20,703 bases of DNA from JAAYFT01 sp041655755 (GCA_041655755.1 JBBAEY010000038.1:1-20703); one strand, 5' to 3'. Positions 1 through 8,214 are shown, counted from the first letter of the stretch. Numbers and translations are program-made. The notes: generated by a model not told the origin, from the sequence alone.

Positions 1-1
1 T

Positions 2-187
2 CAGGGCAGGGCATTTTCTAGGGATGAAATATTGAATATGGTATGGGGCTATGATTTTGTAGGGGATTCTAAGATTGTAGATGTAAATATCAGAAGGCTT
101 AGGTCAAAGATAGAGGAAGATTCGGGAAATCCATATTTTATAGAAACGGTCTGGGGTATAGGCTACAGGTGGAAAACTGGTAAATAA
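2..187 (+). CDS. Response regulator, OmpR/PhoB family (C-terminal end only)
   Basis: The reading frame is open from the first base of the window and stops at 185-187. The 61 visible residues are the end of a winged-helix DNA-binding domain of the OmpR/PhoB type: the recognition-helix stretch DVNIRRLRSKIE is followed by the C-terminal beta hairpin ending in TVWGIGYRW, a hallmark of this family. The receiver domain and start lie outside the window. The histidine kinase gene begins 27 bases downstream on the same strand, so this is the transcriptional output partner of that kinase. Its target genes cannot be read from here. The neighbouring lipoprotein gene is a plausible functional partner by position only. 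Confidence 0.93.
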   Translation, partial: QGRAFSRDEILNMVWGYDFVGDSKIVDVNIRRLRSKIEEDSGNPYFIETVWGIGYRWKTGK

Positions 188-214
188 CTTAAAGAAAGTT
201 AATTGGTGGAATAA

Positions 215-1615
215 ATGAGAAAAAGTATAAAAACTAGGTTGGTTATAAACTTTATGCTTATTATTGTGATTACAGTTGTCATCTTGGAGACTGTATTGAT
301 AAATGGCGTCAAGGAATACTATTATAGGAATGTGGAATCCTTACTTAATAGCCAAATCCAGTTTTCAATTGATTATTATCTAAGGTACTTTTCCTCTGAC
401 TCCCTTGAAGATATTATTATAGACGACATTGATGTATTTTGGCAGCATACAGATGCACAGGTACAATTACTTGACTCTCAGGGAAGACTTCTGACAGACT
501 CACTTGGGGTCATTAATGACAATTCTAATATGACCTCAGATATTAAAAGTGCAGTGAGTGGGGAGAGGGGTACTTGGATAGGTAGGGTAAATTATTTTGA
601 TGGCATCGTCATGGCCATTTCTGCCCCCATTCAATACGAGGAAAAAGAAATAGGAATTATTCGCTTCATTACATCCTTAGAAGACACCAATCATGTCATA
701 AGGGCGATTTCTTTTTTGCTTTTACTTATGGGACTTGTAGTCATTTTTATTTCAGGCATGGTAAGTGTATTTTTGGCCAATTCTATTATAAGACCCTTAA
801 AAGAGGTGACAAGGGCTGCTGAAAAAATGGCCAGCGGACAGTTAAGGATTAGGTGCAATATAGAATTGGAGGATGAAATAGGTAGTCTGGCCAACACCTT
901 AAATTATATGGCAGAAGAACTCATAAAAAAGGAACAGCTAAAGAATGACTTTATTTCTTCAGTATCCCATGAATTGAGAACCCCCTTGACGTCAATTAAG
1001 GGCTGGGCTGTCACCCTAAAATCTGAGGACTTTATTGAAAATGAAATAGTATTGGACGGTTTGGAGATAATTGAAAAGGAAAGCGACAGGCTTAGCTCAA
1101 TGGTAGAGGAACTATTGGATTTATCCAGATTTGTATCTGGTAGAATAAATTTAGAAAAAGATATATTTGAAATTAAGGATACAATAGAAATGATTGGAAA
1201 ACAGTTAGGGCCAAAGGCAAAGAACAATGGAATAAGCTTTGACATAGATATCAGCCATGATTTGACTCCTATGCTTGGAGATGAAAATAGGATAAAACAG
1301 GTTTTAATCAACCTGTTGGACAATGCCTTTAAGTTTACGCAGGGAGGCGGCAAGGTGCTTTTAAAGGCCTATGAAAGCGACGGTTTGATGATAGTTGAAG
1401 TAAAGGACAATGGCATTGGGATAGGGAAAGAGGATCTGTCCAGGGTAAAGGAAAAGTTTTACAAGGGAAAGAATAGCAAGTCCCACAGCGGTATAGGTCT
1501 GTCAATTTCAGATGAAATAGTCAGGCTGCACAATGGAAAGATGGAGATCTTTTCAAAAGTAAATGAAGGAACACAGGTTATTATAAGTTTGCCCTTAAGG
1601 GGGGAAGATATATGA
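215..1615 (+). CDS. Membrane sensor histidine kinase
   Basis: A 466-residue transmembrane histidine kinase that autophosphorylates and passes phosphate to the adjacent OmpR-type regulator. Order of domains: TM1 at about 9-30; an extracytoplasmic sensor of about 130 residues; TM2 at about 164-189; HAMP at about 188-240; HisKA with phospho-acceptor His252 in SSVSHELRTPLTS; HATPase_c with N-box LINLLDNAFKF (Asn370), G1 box DNGIGIG (398-404), F-box near Phe416 and G2 box GIGLS (426-430). All catalytic elements are present, so it should be active. The architecture is that of the PhoR/ResE/WalK-like group, but it lacks a cytoplasmic PAS domain between HAMP and HisKA. The start ATG has GGTGGA just upstream. 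Its stop overlaps the next gene's start in an ATGA, which indicates translational coupling. The signal sensed is unknown. Confidence 0.95.
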   Translation: MRKSIKTRLVINFMLIIVITVVILETVLINGVKEYYYRNVESLLNSQIQFSIDYYLRYFSSDSLEDIIIDDIDVFWQHTDAQVQLLDSQGRLLTDSLGVINDNSNMTSDIKSAVSGERGTWIGRVNYFDGIVMAISAPIQYEEKEIGIIRFITSLEDTNHVIRAISFLLLLMGLVVIFISGMVSVFLANSIIRPLKEVTRAAEKMASGQLRIRCNIELEDEIGSLANTLNYMAEELIKKEQLKNDFISSVSHELRTPLTSIKGWAVTLKSEDFIENEIVLDGLEIIEKESDRLSSMVEELLDLSRFVSGRINLEKDIFEIKDTIEMIGKQLGPKAKNNGISFDIDISHDLTPMLGDENRIKQVLINLLDNAFKFTQGGGKVLLKAYESDGLMIVEVKDNGIGIGKEDLSRVKEKFYKGKNSKSHSGIGLSISDEIVRLHNGKMEIFSKVNEGTQVIISLPLRGEDI

Positions 1616-3114
1616 AAAAGATGGGATTATTTGCATTGGCCGCACTTCTACTAGTATTTTTGGCTTCTTGCAATAGTGGAAGGTTCCAAGTCAAGGATAG
1701 TATTAAGTCACCTGAGAACAGCCTACCTCCCCTGCAGGGAAAGTGGGTCATTGAAAGATATGTAGACAGCCCCTACAACAAGGGAACAGGAGCATCAAAG
1801 GATTCCCTGGTAAATAAGGACGTTCTCTTCCATAAGGATGCTGTAGTGGTCGGCGGTGATTATGCCCTAGATCCTAATTTTAAATATAAAAATGTTAGCA
1901 TACATGACTATTTGCTATATAAGTATAAAATAGACCCTGAATATTTAGATTTGGAAGATAAGACAGTAGATATAGTTACCGTCGTAAGCGACAATCAGTA
2001 TTTTTATGAATTTATCAAATACGATGAAGACAAGATGGTAGTATTCGATGACGATAGATTTTACTTTTTGAGTAAAAGCGTCGATGAGGTCAGCAAGGAC
2101 GAGGTAGATAGGTATATAAATGTAGAAAACAGCATAATGAGGATATCAAATATACAGGAGGCTGATACCTTGCGGTCTGGGCTACTCATGGGGATTAAGA
2201 CCTATACCTACGACGATATTGAAAGACTTGACAAATGGAGCTACAGAACTATTTGGATAAGGTCAAGTAACAGGACAGTATCATCTATCTATGAACTCGA
2301 CAAGCTTTTGGTACCTAGGAAAAAAGGTTTTTGGATGGTAGATGTCAATAGAAACAATGACTACAATATCATATCAGATGAGATAAGGGCTACAGAGAAG
2401 AAAAAGTATCCTGAAGAAATAGTGGTGGATATAAATCTCTTTGGATTAAGGTCTGCAGTGGATCAAAGAATTATACCCAACAAAGATTCAATTATAAAAA
2501 ATATTCTATACATTGGAAATGACTATGTATCTGCAGAGCTGGTGGATATAAAGAGCAATAGGAAGAGCTTGGAGGTATATCCAATAGACTATCTAAAGGA
2601 TAACAAGGCCATTAAGATATCGGACTTAATTGGAGATGATGGGCTCAGGACATTTGTCGAGGGGGCCCAGAGTATTATGAAGTCTGACACGACCATGTTT
2701 TTAAATGAGGAAAGCTTTGGCCTGGCTAGGAGAAATGGTTACTGGATTATGAAGGGTAGGTTAAACTTTGAGTCAGATGGAGAAGAATATTACAAGGACT
2801 ATAATATAAAGACAATCCCACCAAAAGAGCTGGTGAGTTATGATCAGTTGGCTATAGCCTGGGATAGGATAAAATCTAAAATCCCCGAAGCCATAGATGC
2901 CTTCACATCACCCAATGAGGATATACTCATAGTTGTCACAAGAAATAGTATCTTAATCTATCCCATAGAAGAGGATGAAATCTCTTTGAAGGAATTAGGA
3001 AAAATCAGACTTGGAGCCAGTGATTCTATAGTTATGGCAGAATGGGCAACAGGAAGATATACTCCCCTCTGGGAGGAAGAGGTCCTTAGGAATTATGGGA
3101 GGGCCTTGGATTAG
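1612..3114 (+). CDS. Lipoprotein of unknown function coupled to the two-component system
   Basis: A 500-residue exported lipoprotein. The first 20 residues are a type II signal peptide: MKKMG, a hydrophobic core, then lipobox LASC with Cys20 as the predicted lipidation site. I recognise no domain in the rest, which is acidic and rich in Asp, Lys and Tyr and probably beta-rich. Two similar short stretches, GFWMVDVNR near residue 240 and GYWIMKGRLNF near 375, might mark a weak internal duplication. The gene has a strong AAGGGGGG ribosome-binding site inside the end of the kinase gene and overlaps it by four bases. The two are therefore almost certainly co-expressed. By analogy with other lipoproteins encoded beside sensor kinases, it may modulate signalling at the outer face of the membrane. 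That is inference only. Its last four bases overlap the convergent GlpP-like gene. Confidence 0.85.
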   Translation: MKKMGLFALAALLLVFLASCNSGRFQVKDSIKSPENSLPPLQGKWVIERYVDSPYNKGTGASKDSLVNKDVLFHKDAVVVGGDYALDPNFKYKNVSIHDYLLYKYKIDPEYLDLEDKTVDIVTVVSDNQYFYEFIKYDEDKMVVFDDDRFYFLSKSVDEVSKDEVDRYINVENSIMRISNIQEADTLRSGLLMGIKTYTYDDIERLDKWSYRTIWIRSSNRTVSSIYELDKLLVPRKKGFWMVDVNRNNDYNIISDEIRATEKKKYPEEIVVDINLFGLRSAVDQRIIPNKDSIIKNILYIGNDYVSAELVDIKSNRKSLEVYPIDYLKDNKAIKISDLIGDDGLRTFVEGAQSIMKSDTTMFLNEESFGLARRNGYWIMKGRLNFESDGEEYYKDYNIKTIPPKELVSYDQLAIAWDRIKSKIPEAIDAFTSPNEDILIVVTRNSILIYPIEEDEISLKELGKIRLGASDSIVMAEWATGRYTPLWEEEVLRNYGRALD

Positions 3115-3671
3115 CTATACCAGATATCCTTACTTGATGAAGATATAGCTACTGAACCTGCATTTAGGGAGGAAACAAGATGACTTTTATCCGTAATCAA
3201 GCCGCTGGCTATTACGGATATTTTTGTCTCCCTTATGATTTTTTCAATTATATCTGACATAATACCCGGTAGAACCTCCACTGCTGAGGGTCGAATTTTC
3301 CTGATGGAAGCAATGGACTCCTGAAGTGAGTGACTATCGGATACAATGATTCTTTGTATGGTAAATATACCCATGTCCTTGCTTAATTTCACTAAATCAG
3401 TTTTTCCCGTGATAATTCCATTGGGGTGAATATTTTTGACAATATATTCAAGACCCCAGGTGTCCCTGGAAAAGCCATCTATTGACTCTACATGGATATA
3501 TAGGTCCTTATCTCTTTCTCTGACCCTATGGGATATCTCCTTTAGATTGAATATGTTACCTGTATTAAGAAAGATTATTTCACATGGTGAATCTAGGGCA
3601 AGCTCCAAATCATCTAGCTTCTTAATACTAGATATTATGGGGTTTTTATTTACTCTTTCAAAAAAAGTCAT
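3111..3671 (-). CDS. glpP: GlpP-family glycerol-3-phosphate-responsive antiterminator-like protein
   Basis: A 186-residue protein that matches the GlpP family (PF04309) along its whole length. Recognisable landmarks are SPCEIIFLNTGNIFNL near the N-terminus, NGIITGKTDL mid-protein, EVLPGIMSDII at about residues 131-141, and the C-terminal phosphate-loop region SVIASGLIT ... AISSSSKDIW. In Bacillus, GlpP binds glycerol-3-phosphate and glp leader mRNA and prevents termination. Here the family motif normally reading AGGLI is ASGLI, and STSNKDLW-like is SSSSKDIW, so it has drifted. No glpF, glpK or glpD gene is nearby, so the target is unknown. The start ATG overlaps the upstream GIY-YIG stop as TAATG, with AAAGGTGAT ahead of it, showing translational coupling. 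It is the last gene of the operon starting at 4973. Confidence 0.82.
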   Translation of the reverse strand: MTFFERVNKNPIISSIKKLDDLELALDSPCEIIFLNTGNIFNLKEISHRVRERDKDLYIHVESIDGFSRDTWGLEYIVKNIHPNGIITGKTDLVKLSKDMGIFTIQRIIVSDSHSLQESIASIRKIRPSAVEVLPGIMSDIIEKIIRETKISVIASGLITDKSHLVSSLNAGSVAISSSSKDIWYS

Positions 3672-3928
3672 TATATCACCTTTTTGCTAGCATGTTTTAT
3701 TAGTGCCAATTTCTTTTTCTTGGAATATTGCTTTATTTGATACTCTCTTTTTTGGGCATCTATCTTATTGTCGAACAATTCATGGTGGACCAATTTTACA
3801 GGAAGCCTTCCCCTTGTATATTTTGATGCCTTGCCCATATTATGCCTCTTAATCCTGTTATCTAGGTCAACTGTCCAGCCTGTATACAAAGTATTGTCAC
3901 TGCATTCTAAAATATAGACATAGCACAA
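3671..3928 (-). CDS. GIY-YIG nuclease-superfamily protein, UPF0213 (YhbQ/YazA-like)
   Basis: A small single-domain GIY-YIG protein. CYVYILEC supplies the GIY-like half and LYTGW the YIG-like half, followed by the RIKRHNMGKASKYTRGR segment and a basic C-terminus, as in UPF0213 proteins, which are usually 80-100 residues. The frame can be extended to a GTG at 3937. I prefer the TTG at 3926-3928 because AGGTGAT sits 4 bases before it, the same motif and geometry used by the next gene, giving 85 residues starting MCYVYILEC. AGGTGAT overlaps the recX stop codon. The family is associated with DNA metabolism, but its in vivo substrate is not settled. It lies directly between recX and the glpP-like gene and is coupled to both. 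Confidence 0.88.
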   Translation of the reverse strand: MCYVYILECSDNTLYTGWTVDLDNRIKRHNMGKASKYTRGRLPVKLVHHELFDNKIDAQKREYQIKQYSKKKKLALIKHASKKVI

Positions 3929-3937
3929 AATTATCAC

Positions 3938-4555
3938 CTAATCCTTTAAAACTTCCCTAAGTACCTTTGATATTGTTTCATAGGGATAGCCCCGTCTCTG
4001 TAAATATCCGCCTAGTTTTCTATAGATTGCATTGTTGGAATCGCCCTTATAACTATCCATACGTTTCCTAGCCAATTCTAGGGCAGCTTCATATTGGTCG
4101 GATTTGTCGATTACCAGAACCTTATCTATAATATCATTGGATATTCCCTTTAGTCTTAGCTCATACTTTATCCTCTCCGAGCCTAGTTTAGATAAGTTGA
4201 CCTTGTCCTTCACATAGCTTTCGGCAAAGGACCTGTCATCTATATACTTGTTTTTCTTACAATATTCAATAGCCTTATCTATGTAGAAGGATTCAAAACC
4301 CTTGCGTTTAAGGGCTTGGTAAACTTCCCTCTCTGATCTTTGCCGATAGGAAAGGTAGTTTAGGGCCTGATTAAGAGCCCTGTTTTGTTCCTCTGCCTGC
4401 AGCAGCTCTTTAATAAAGTCATCATCTACTTCCATGCCAAGGTGTAAATCGTATTTGTAGCTAATCTCCTCACCTATTCCTATGGAAAATAGACCGTCTA
4501 CATATATGTTTACACGGTTTTTATCTTTTTGGGCTACAATATTTGTAATTTTCAT
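3938..4555 (-). CDS. recX: Regulatory protein RecX
   Basis: A 205-residue RecX, the small all-helical protein that binds RecA filaments and tunes homologous recombination and the SOS response. The family pattern is clear: an N-terminal extension of about 65 residues (MKITNIVAQKDKNRVNIYVDG, typical of Firmicute RecX), then three tandem three-helix repeats. The first contains LNYLSYRQRSEREVYQALKRKGF, the second IDDRSFAESYVKDKVNLSKLG with ERIKYELRLKGI, and the third the YRKLGGYLQRRGYPYETI stretch. The ATG at 4553-4555 has AGAGAGTGAT upstream. It begins 13 bases after the PspC-like gene and is followed without a gap by the GIY-YIG gene. recA is not in the window. Confidence 0.92.
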   Translation of the reverse strand: MKITNIVAQKDKNRVNIYVDGLFSIGIGEEISYKYDLHLGMEVDDDFIKELLQAEEQNRALNQALNYLSYRQRSEREVYQALKRKGFESFYIDKAIEYCKKNKYIDDRSFAESYVKDKVNLSKLGSERIKYELRLKGISNDIIDKVLVIDKSDQYEAALELARKRMDSYKGDSNNAIYRKLGGYLQRRGYPYETISKVLREVLKD

Positions 4556-4568
4556 AGAATCACTCTCT

Positions 4569-4973
4569 CTAATCGTCTTTTCTCGACAATATTATATAAA
4601 TACCCAGCACTATCAATAAGGCTGGCCAGAAGTTCCATAGATGGTGTATTTTAATTTGAAACCAGGGAAAGAAAATATTAGCCATCATAGCAGCACCCCA
4701 AAGTATTAGACCAAAGCCAATAAGTATGGGTGTATTACGGCGCATCTTTTCCTTGCTTTCACTCCTATAGTCGTCTTCATAAATAAGGCCGTCATCCTCA
4801 GGTATGACAAAACTGCTGACCAGATAAATGATAAAAGATGTACCAAAGGAGCGTAGGGATATTAAAACCCATGCTATGCGAATTACAGTAGGGTCTATAT
4901 TGAAATATTCACCAATACCACCGCATACTCCTGAAAATACTCTATTTTTATTGGAACGTTTAAGCGTATTCAA
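4569..4973 (-). CDS. PspC-domain membrane protein
   Basis: A 134-residue membrane protein. The N-terminal PspC domain (residues 1-60) starts with LKRSNKNRVFSGVCGGIGEYFNIDPT and continues into the first membrane segment at about 34-57. Two more hydrophobic segments, about 82-103 and 116-130, follow a charged linker at 60-80. The last part, with LWNFWPALLIVLGIYII, resembles the membrane half of LiaF/DUF5668-type proteins. PspC proteins act in envelope-stress sensing and signalling in many bacteria, and here the role is inferred from the domain alone. The start is a TTG (4971-4973) preceded by GAGGTGAT. It is the first gene of the - strand operon with recX, the GIY-YIG gene and the glpP-like gene. 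A weak promoter-like TTTAAC ... TACAAT lies upstream. Confidence 0.88.
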   Translation of the reverse strand: MNTLKRSNKNRVFSGVCGGIGEYFNIDPTVIRIAWVLISLRSFGTSFIIYLVSSFVIPEDDGLIYEDDYRSESKEKMRRNTPILIGFGLILWGAAMMANIFFPWFQIKIHHLWNFWPALLIVLGIYIILSRKDD

Positions 4974-5143
4974 ATGATCACCTCGTTTTTAAGTCCTAAA
5001 TTTATTGTATCAGATATTGGATAAGGTTAAAATACCTGTTAGTAGAAATCTAGAACTATTTTTCCACATTGGGTTTAAAACAATTCACAATAGTAAAAGA
5101 TTGTGATAACATAGATTTGTATAAGATATTTGGAGGTAGGTAT
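4974..5143. other. Divergent promoter region between the PspC-like and FHA genes
   Basis: This AT-rich 170-base spacer separates the - strand PspC/recX operon from the + strand FHA/SEDS/PBP operon and must hold both promoters. On - there is TTTAAC with TACAAT at about 16 bases; on + no hexamer pair with good spacing is evident. I see no stable hairpin or repeat. Confidence 0.4.
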
Positions 5144-5575
5144 ATGTACAGTATTTTGGCTTTAATTTTTAAATACATATTCATTATAGTCATATATCTA
5201 TTTATATTCAGCATTATTAGACTTATATACTTGGATATTAGGAGTATGGACGTTATTTCTTTTGAAGATAGTGCCTATTTGAAATTGATTAATAGAAAGG
5301 ACTCCCTTCCATATAAAATTGAAGAACACTATCTCATAGATGGGGAGATAAAACTAGGCAGACATAGTGGCAATGATATAGTAATAAAAGACCAATATAT
5401 TTCAAAAAACCATTTTCAAATAGTGGAAGATGAAGGGGATTATTACTTAGAGGACCTAGATAGTGTAAATGGAACATTTTTAAATGGAGATAAACTATTC
5501 GATATAGTAAGGCTGGAAGATGGGGATATTATAAGGGTAGGCAAGATAGAGTTTTTATTCGTAAATAGAGAGTAG
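5144..5575 (+). CDS. Membrane-anchored FHA-domain protein
   Basis: A 143-residue protein with one N-terminal membrane segment (about residues 3-29) and a cytoplasmic FHA domain (about 69-140), a phosphothreonine-peptide-binding module. The conserved FHA residues are all present: Gly72-Arg73, Ser87 and His90 in ISKNH, Asn109-Gly110-Thr111 in SVNGTF, and Asn114-Gly115. I chose the ATG at 5144 because TGGAGGT lies 7 bases upstream. An in-frame ATG at 5069 would add 25 residues without a ribosome-binding site. The next two genes encode an FtsW/RodA-type glycosyltransferase and a class B penicillin-binding protein, so this protein probably scaffolds or regulates that cell-wall pair. No Ser/Thr kinase is encoded in the window. 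Confidence 0.9.
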   Translation: MYSILALIFKYIFIIVIYLFIFSIIRLIYLDIRSMDVISFEDSAYLKLINRKDSLPYKIEEHYLIDGEIKLGRHSGNDIVIKDQYISKNHFQIVEDEGDYYLEDLDSVNGTFLNGDKLFDIVRLEDGDIIRVGKIEFLFVNRE

Positions 5576-5582
5576 GGATACG

Positions 5583-6824
5583 ATGTTAAAGGGAGAGATT
5601 AAAAAACAATCGCCCAAGAACCTCCTATTGGTTTTTCAGATTTTAGCCCTATCACTATTATTATCTTATCAGGGAAGAATAGCCGATAAGAGGATACTTA
5701 CTATGGTGATAGGTTTAATATTGATTATTTATTTATCAAATTATCTTCTGACAAAGATTTCTTCTGGAGATAATTATATTTTTCTCATAGTTACAATGCT
5801 AATTTCCATTGGAATAATAATTATATACAGAATAGATGAAGGCCTTGGCATAAAACAATTGACGTGGATATCCCTAGGCATCTTCCTGTATTTTTCAGTC
5901 TATTTTATAGTAAAAAAGCTAAAGGGACTGGATAGATGGTTGTACCTATACATAGGTCTAGCCTATTTTTTATTTATGATCACCTTCATATTCGGAAATA
6001 GAAAATTCGGGGCTATAAACTGGGTAGACTTTGGAGGATTCGCCTTCCAGCCGGGAGAGATAATTAAGATTCTTCTCATATTTATATTGGCGGCTTATTA
6101 TTCCAATATAGAAAGCTGGGGGAAAATCAAATATTCTTCTTATTATATGATGGCCCTTATCTATTCCTTTATCATGCTCTTATTTTTGCAAAAAGACCTA
6201 GGTACTGCCCTGGTTTTCTATTTAATATTTGCAGCTATACAGTTTATTTATGAAGAGGACAGGAAGCTCATTTTATACAATATTGGCTTATTTCTCATAA
6301 GTGCTAGTATGGGCTATCTGCTCTTTGATCACGTCAAAATAAGGTTTCAGGCATGGCTTAATCCGTGGATATACATAGAAAGGCAGGGATATCAAATAAC
6401 CCAATCCCTCTTTGCCATAGCTGAGGGAGGTTTCTTTGGCAAGGGGTTGGGTATGGGGCACCCAGAGTTTGTACCCGTAGTGTATACGGATTTTATATTT
6501 TCAGCGATTTGTGAAGAGATGGGAATATTTACAGGGATAGGAATTATTATGCTCTTTATGATTTTTGTATACAGGGGATTTAAAATTGCCATATCCCAAG
6601 TTAATAGATTTTATAGAATACTAGCCCTGGGCATCAGTATCCTGTTTGGCATCCAATCCTTTATTATACTAGGTGGGGTTTTGAAGATGATACCCTTAAC
6701 TGGACTTACATTGCCATTTATAAGCTATGGGGGCAGTTCAATTTTATCCAGCTTTATCGCACTTGCCGTACTACAGGTATGTTCTGAAGACATGGGGGAG
6801 GATGTAGATGAAGAAGGAAATTAA
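5583..6824 (+). CDS. FtsW/RodA/SpoVE-family peptidoglycan glycosyltransferase (SEDS)
   Basis: A 413-residue polytopic membrane protein with about ten hydrophobic segments. It belongs to the SEDS family, which polymerises lipid II into glycan strands together with a class B PBP. Family signatures are visible: NRKFGAINWVDFGGFAFQPGEIIKI, the block GHPEFVPVVYTDFIFSAICEEMG, and the C-terminal PFISYGGSSILSSF. Sequence alone does not tell whether it is the division (FtsW), elongation (RodA) or sporulation (SpoVE) member. The neighbourhood (FHA before it, PBP after it) resembles the rodA-pbpA arrangement of actinobacteria and is also seen in clostridia. The start at 5583 is 7 bases after the FHA gene stop, with only a weak TAGGGAT. 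The end overlaps the PBP gene by 17 bases. Confidence 0.93.
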   Translation: MLKGEIKKQSPKNLLLVFQILALSLLLSYQGRIADKRILTMVIGLILIIYLSNYLLTKISSGDNYIFLIVTMLISIGIIIIYRIDEGLGIKQLTWISLGIFLYFSVYFIVKKLKGLDRWLYLYIGLAYFLFMITFIFGNRKFGAINWVDFGGFAFQPGEIIKILLIFILAAYYSNIESWGKIKYSSYYMMALIYSFIMLLFLQKDLGTALVFYLIFAAIQFIYEEDRKLILYNIGLFLISASMGYLLFDHVKIRFQAWLNPWIYIERQGYQITQSLFAIAEGGFFGKGLGMGHPEFVPVVYTDFIFSAICEEMGIFTGIGIIMLFMIFVYRGFKIAISQVNRFYRILALGISILFGIQSFIILGGVLKMIPLTGLTLPFISYGGSSILSSFIALAVLQVCSEDMGEDVDEEGN

Positions 6825-8214
6825 AAGGATAATTTTAATACTTACAGCCCTTTGTATGACATTTATTAGCCTCATAGTCTATATTAGCTATTTCCAGATA
6901 TTTGAAGCTTCGGCAGTCAAAAACAATAGCTATAATAAAAGACTATGGATAAATGAACAAGCTATCTTAAGGGGTTCAATCTTAGATAGGAATGGAAAGA
7001 TCCTTGCCTATAGTGAAAAGGATGGAAATTCCTTTGAAAGACACTATGAGTATGGAAACTTATATAGCCATCTTATTGGATATAGCTATAGGGACTATGG
7101 GAAATCAGGTTTGGAATTGCATTACAATAATGCCCTTCTCAATATTAATGAGAACACAGCTATAAATGAGATAAAAAACATAGTAATGCCAAATGTAGAG
7201 GGGAACAATCTAGGCCTTAGTATTGATCACAATCTACAATCTAAGGCAAGGGCCTTAATTGACGGGAAAAAAGGCAGCATAGTTGTCATGAATCCCACAA
7301 CAGGCGAGATATACGCTATGGTAAGTTATCCGGATTTTGATTCAGCTAATCTAAAAGATAATTGGAAGAAGATATCAGAAGATATGGATAGCCCCCTGGT
7401 CAATAGGGCAATACAAGGGCTTTATGCCCCTGGGTCTACCTTTAAACTGATAACGGCCCTGGCTGCCTTGGGAAGCGGAGATAATGAGGAGATATACAAT
7501 TGTCTTGGCAGCGAAAAGGTAGAGGGCTATATATTTCAGGACTATGAGGGAAGGGCCCACGGGCCTATTGATTTGAAAGCTGCCTTGGTAAAATCATGTA
7601 ATAGTTATTTTATAAATAAGTCCTTAGAAGTCGGCAGGGACAAAATCTCCAATATGGCAGAGAACTTTCTATTTAATCAAAATATTCCCTTCGATTTGCC
7701 TGTTAGGGTTTCTCAGTTTCCCCATAGGGAGATGGCATCTGACCTAGAGTTAGCTGCTGCCTCTATAGGACAGGGCAAGGTATTGGTTACGCCCTTGAAT
7801 ATGGCATTGGTAGCCTCAGCCATCGCAAATGAAGGGCAGATTATGAAACCTATTTTGGTAAAGGAGATAATATCTAAGGATGGTAAGCTATTAAAGGCCA
7901 AGAGGCCAGAGGTCTTATCCCAGGCTATAGATCCTATCAAGGCCGAGGAAATAAAGGATATGATGGTAGAAGTGGTCCAGTCTGGAACAGGAGTAAATGC
8001 AAGGATTAAAAATATCAAGGTAGCTGGCAAGACAGGTACAGCGGAGCTATCTTCTGGTAAAAATCACGCTTGGTTTATAGGATTTGCCCCTGCTGACAGT
8101 CCCACCGTCTCAGTAGCTGTTGTTTTAGAGGAAGATAAGTCTACTGGAGGTAAGTCGGCCGCACCAATCGCAAGGGAAATAATGCTATATGCTATTAGAA
8201 ATATTAAAGAATAA
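6808..8214 (+). CDS. Class B penicillin-binding protein (PbpA/FtsI-like transpeptidase)
   Basis: A 468-residue class B PBP that cross-links peptidoglycan, anchored by one N-terminal membrane segment (about 8-30). The transpeptidase domain is intact: active-site Ser210 in STFK (210-213), SCN at 263-265 and KTG at 408-410 in AGKTGTAEL. Residues about 31-140 form a short pedestal containing the conserved RGSILDRNGKILA. At 468 residues it is much shorter than Firmicute PBP2 or FtsI proteins (about 580-720) and closer to the compact PbpA of mycobacteria. The start codon lies inside the upstream SEDS gene, with GGGGGAGG ahead of it, so the two are translationally coupled and are expected to form a SEDS-bPBP synthase. 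Confidence 0.94.
   Translation: MKKEIKRIILILTALCMTFISLIVYISYFQIFEASAVKNNSYNKRLWINEQAILRGSILDRNGKILAYSEKDGNSFERHYEYGNLYSHLIGYSYRDYGKSGLELHYNNALLNINENTAINEIKNIVMPNVEGNNLGLSIDHNLQSKARALIDGKKGSIVVMNPTTGEIYAMVSYPDFDSANLKDNWKKISEDMDSPLVNRAIQGLYAPGSTFKLITALAALGSGDNEEIYNCLGSEKVEGYIFQDYEGRAHGPIDLKAALVKSCNSYFINKSLEVGRDKISNMAENFLFNQNIPFDLPVRVSQFPHREMASDLELAAASIGQGKVLVTPLNMALVASAIANEGQIMKPILVKEIISKDGKLLKAKRPEVLSQAIDPIKAEEIKDMMVEVVQSGTGVNARIKNIKVAGKTGTAELSSGKNHAWFIGFAPADSPTVSVAVVLEEDKSTGGKSAAPIAREIMLYAIRNIKE

Noticed and set aside
904..1353. Open frame of 149 codons antisense to the histidine kinase
   Set aside because: Shadow of the kinase catalytic region; no start signal and no recognisable protein features.
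3112..3151. Inverted repeat TAGCTAT / ATAGCTA as a terminator between convergent genes
   Set aside because: The 7-bp AT-rich arms enclose a 26-base loop with no T run on either strand, so it is unlikely to terminate transcription.
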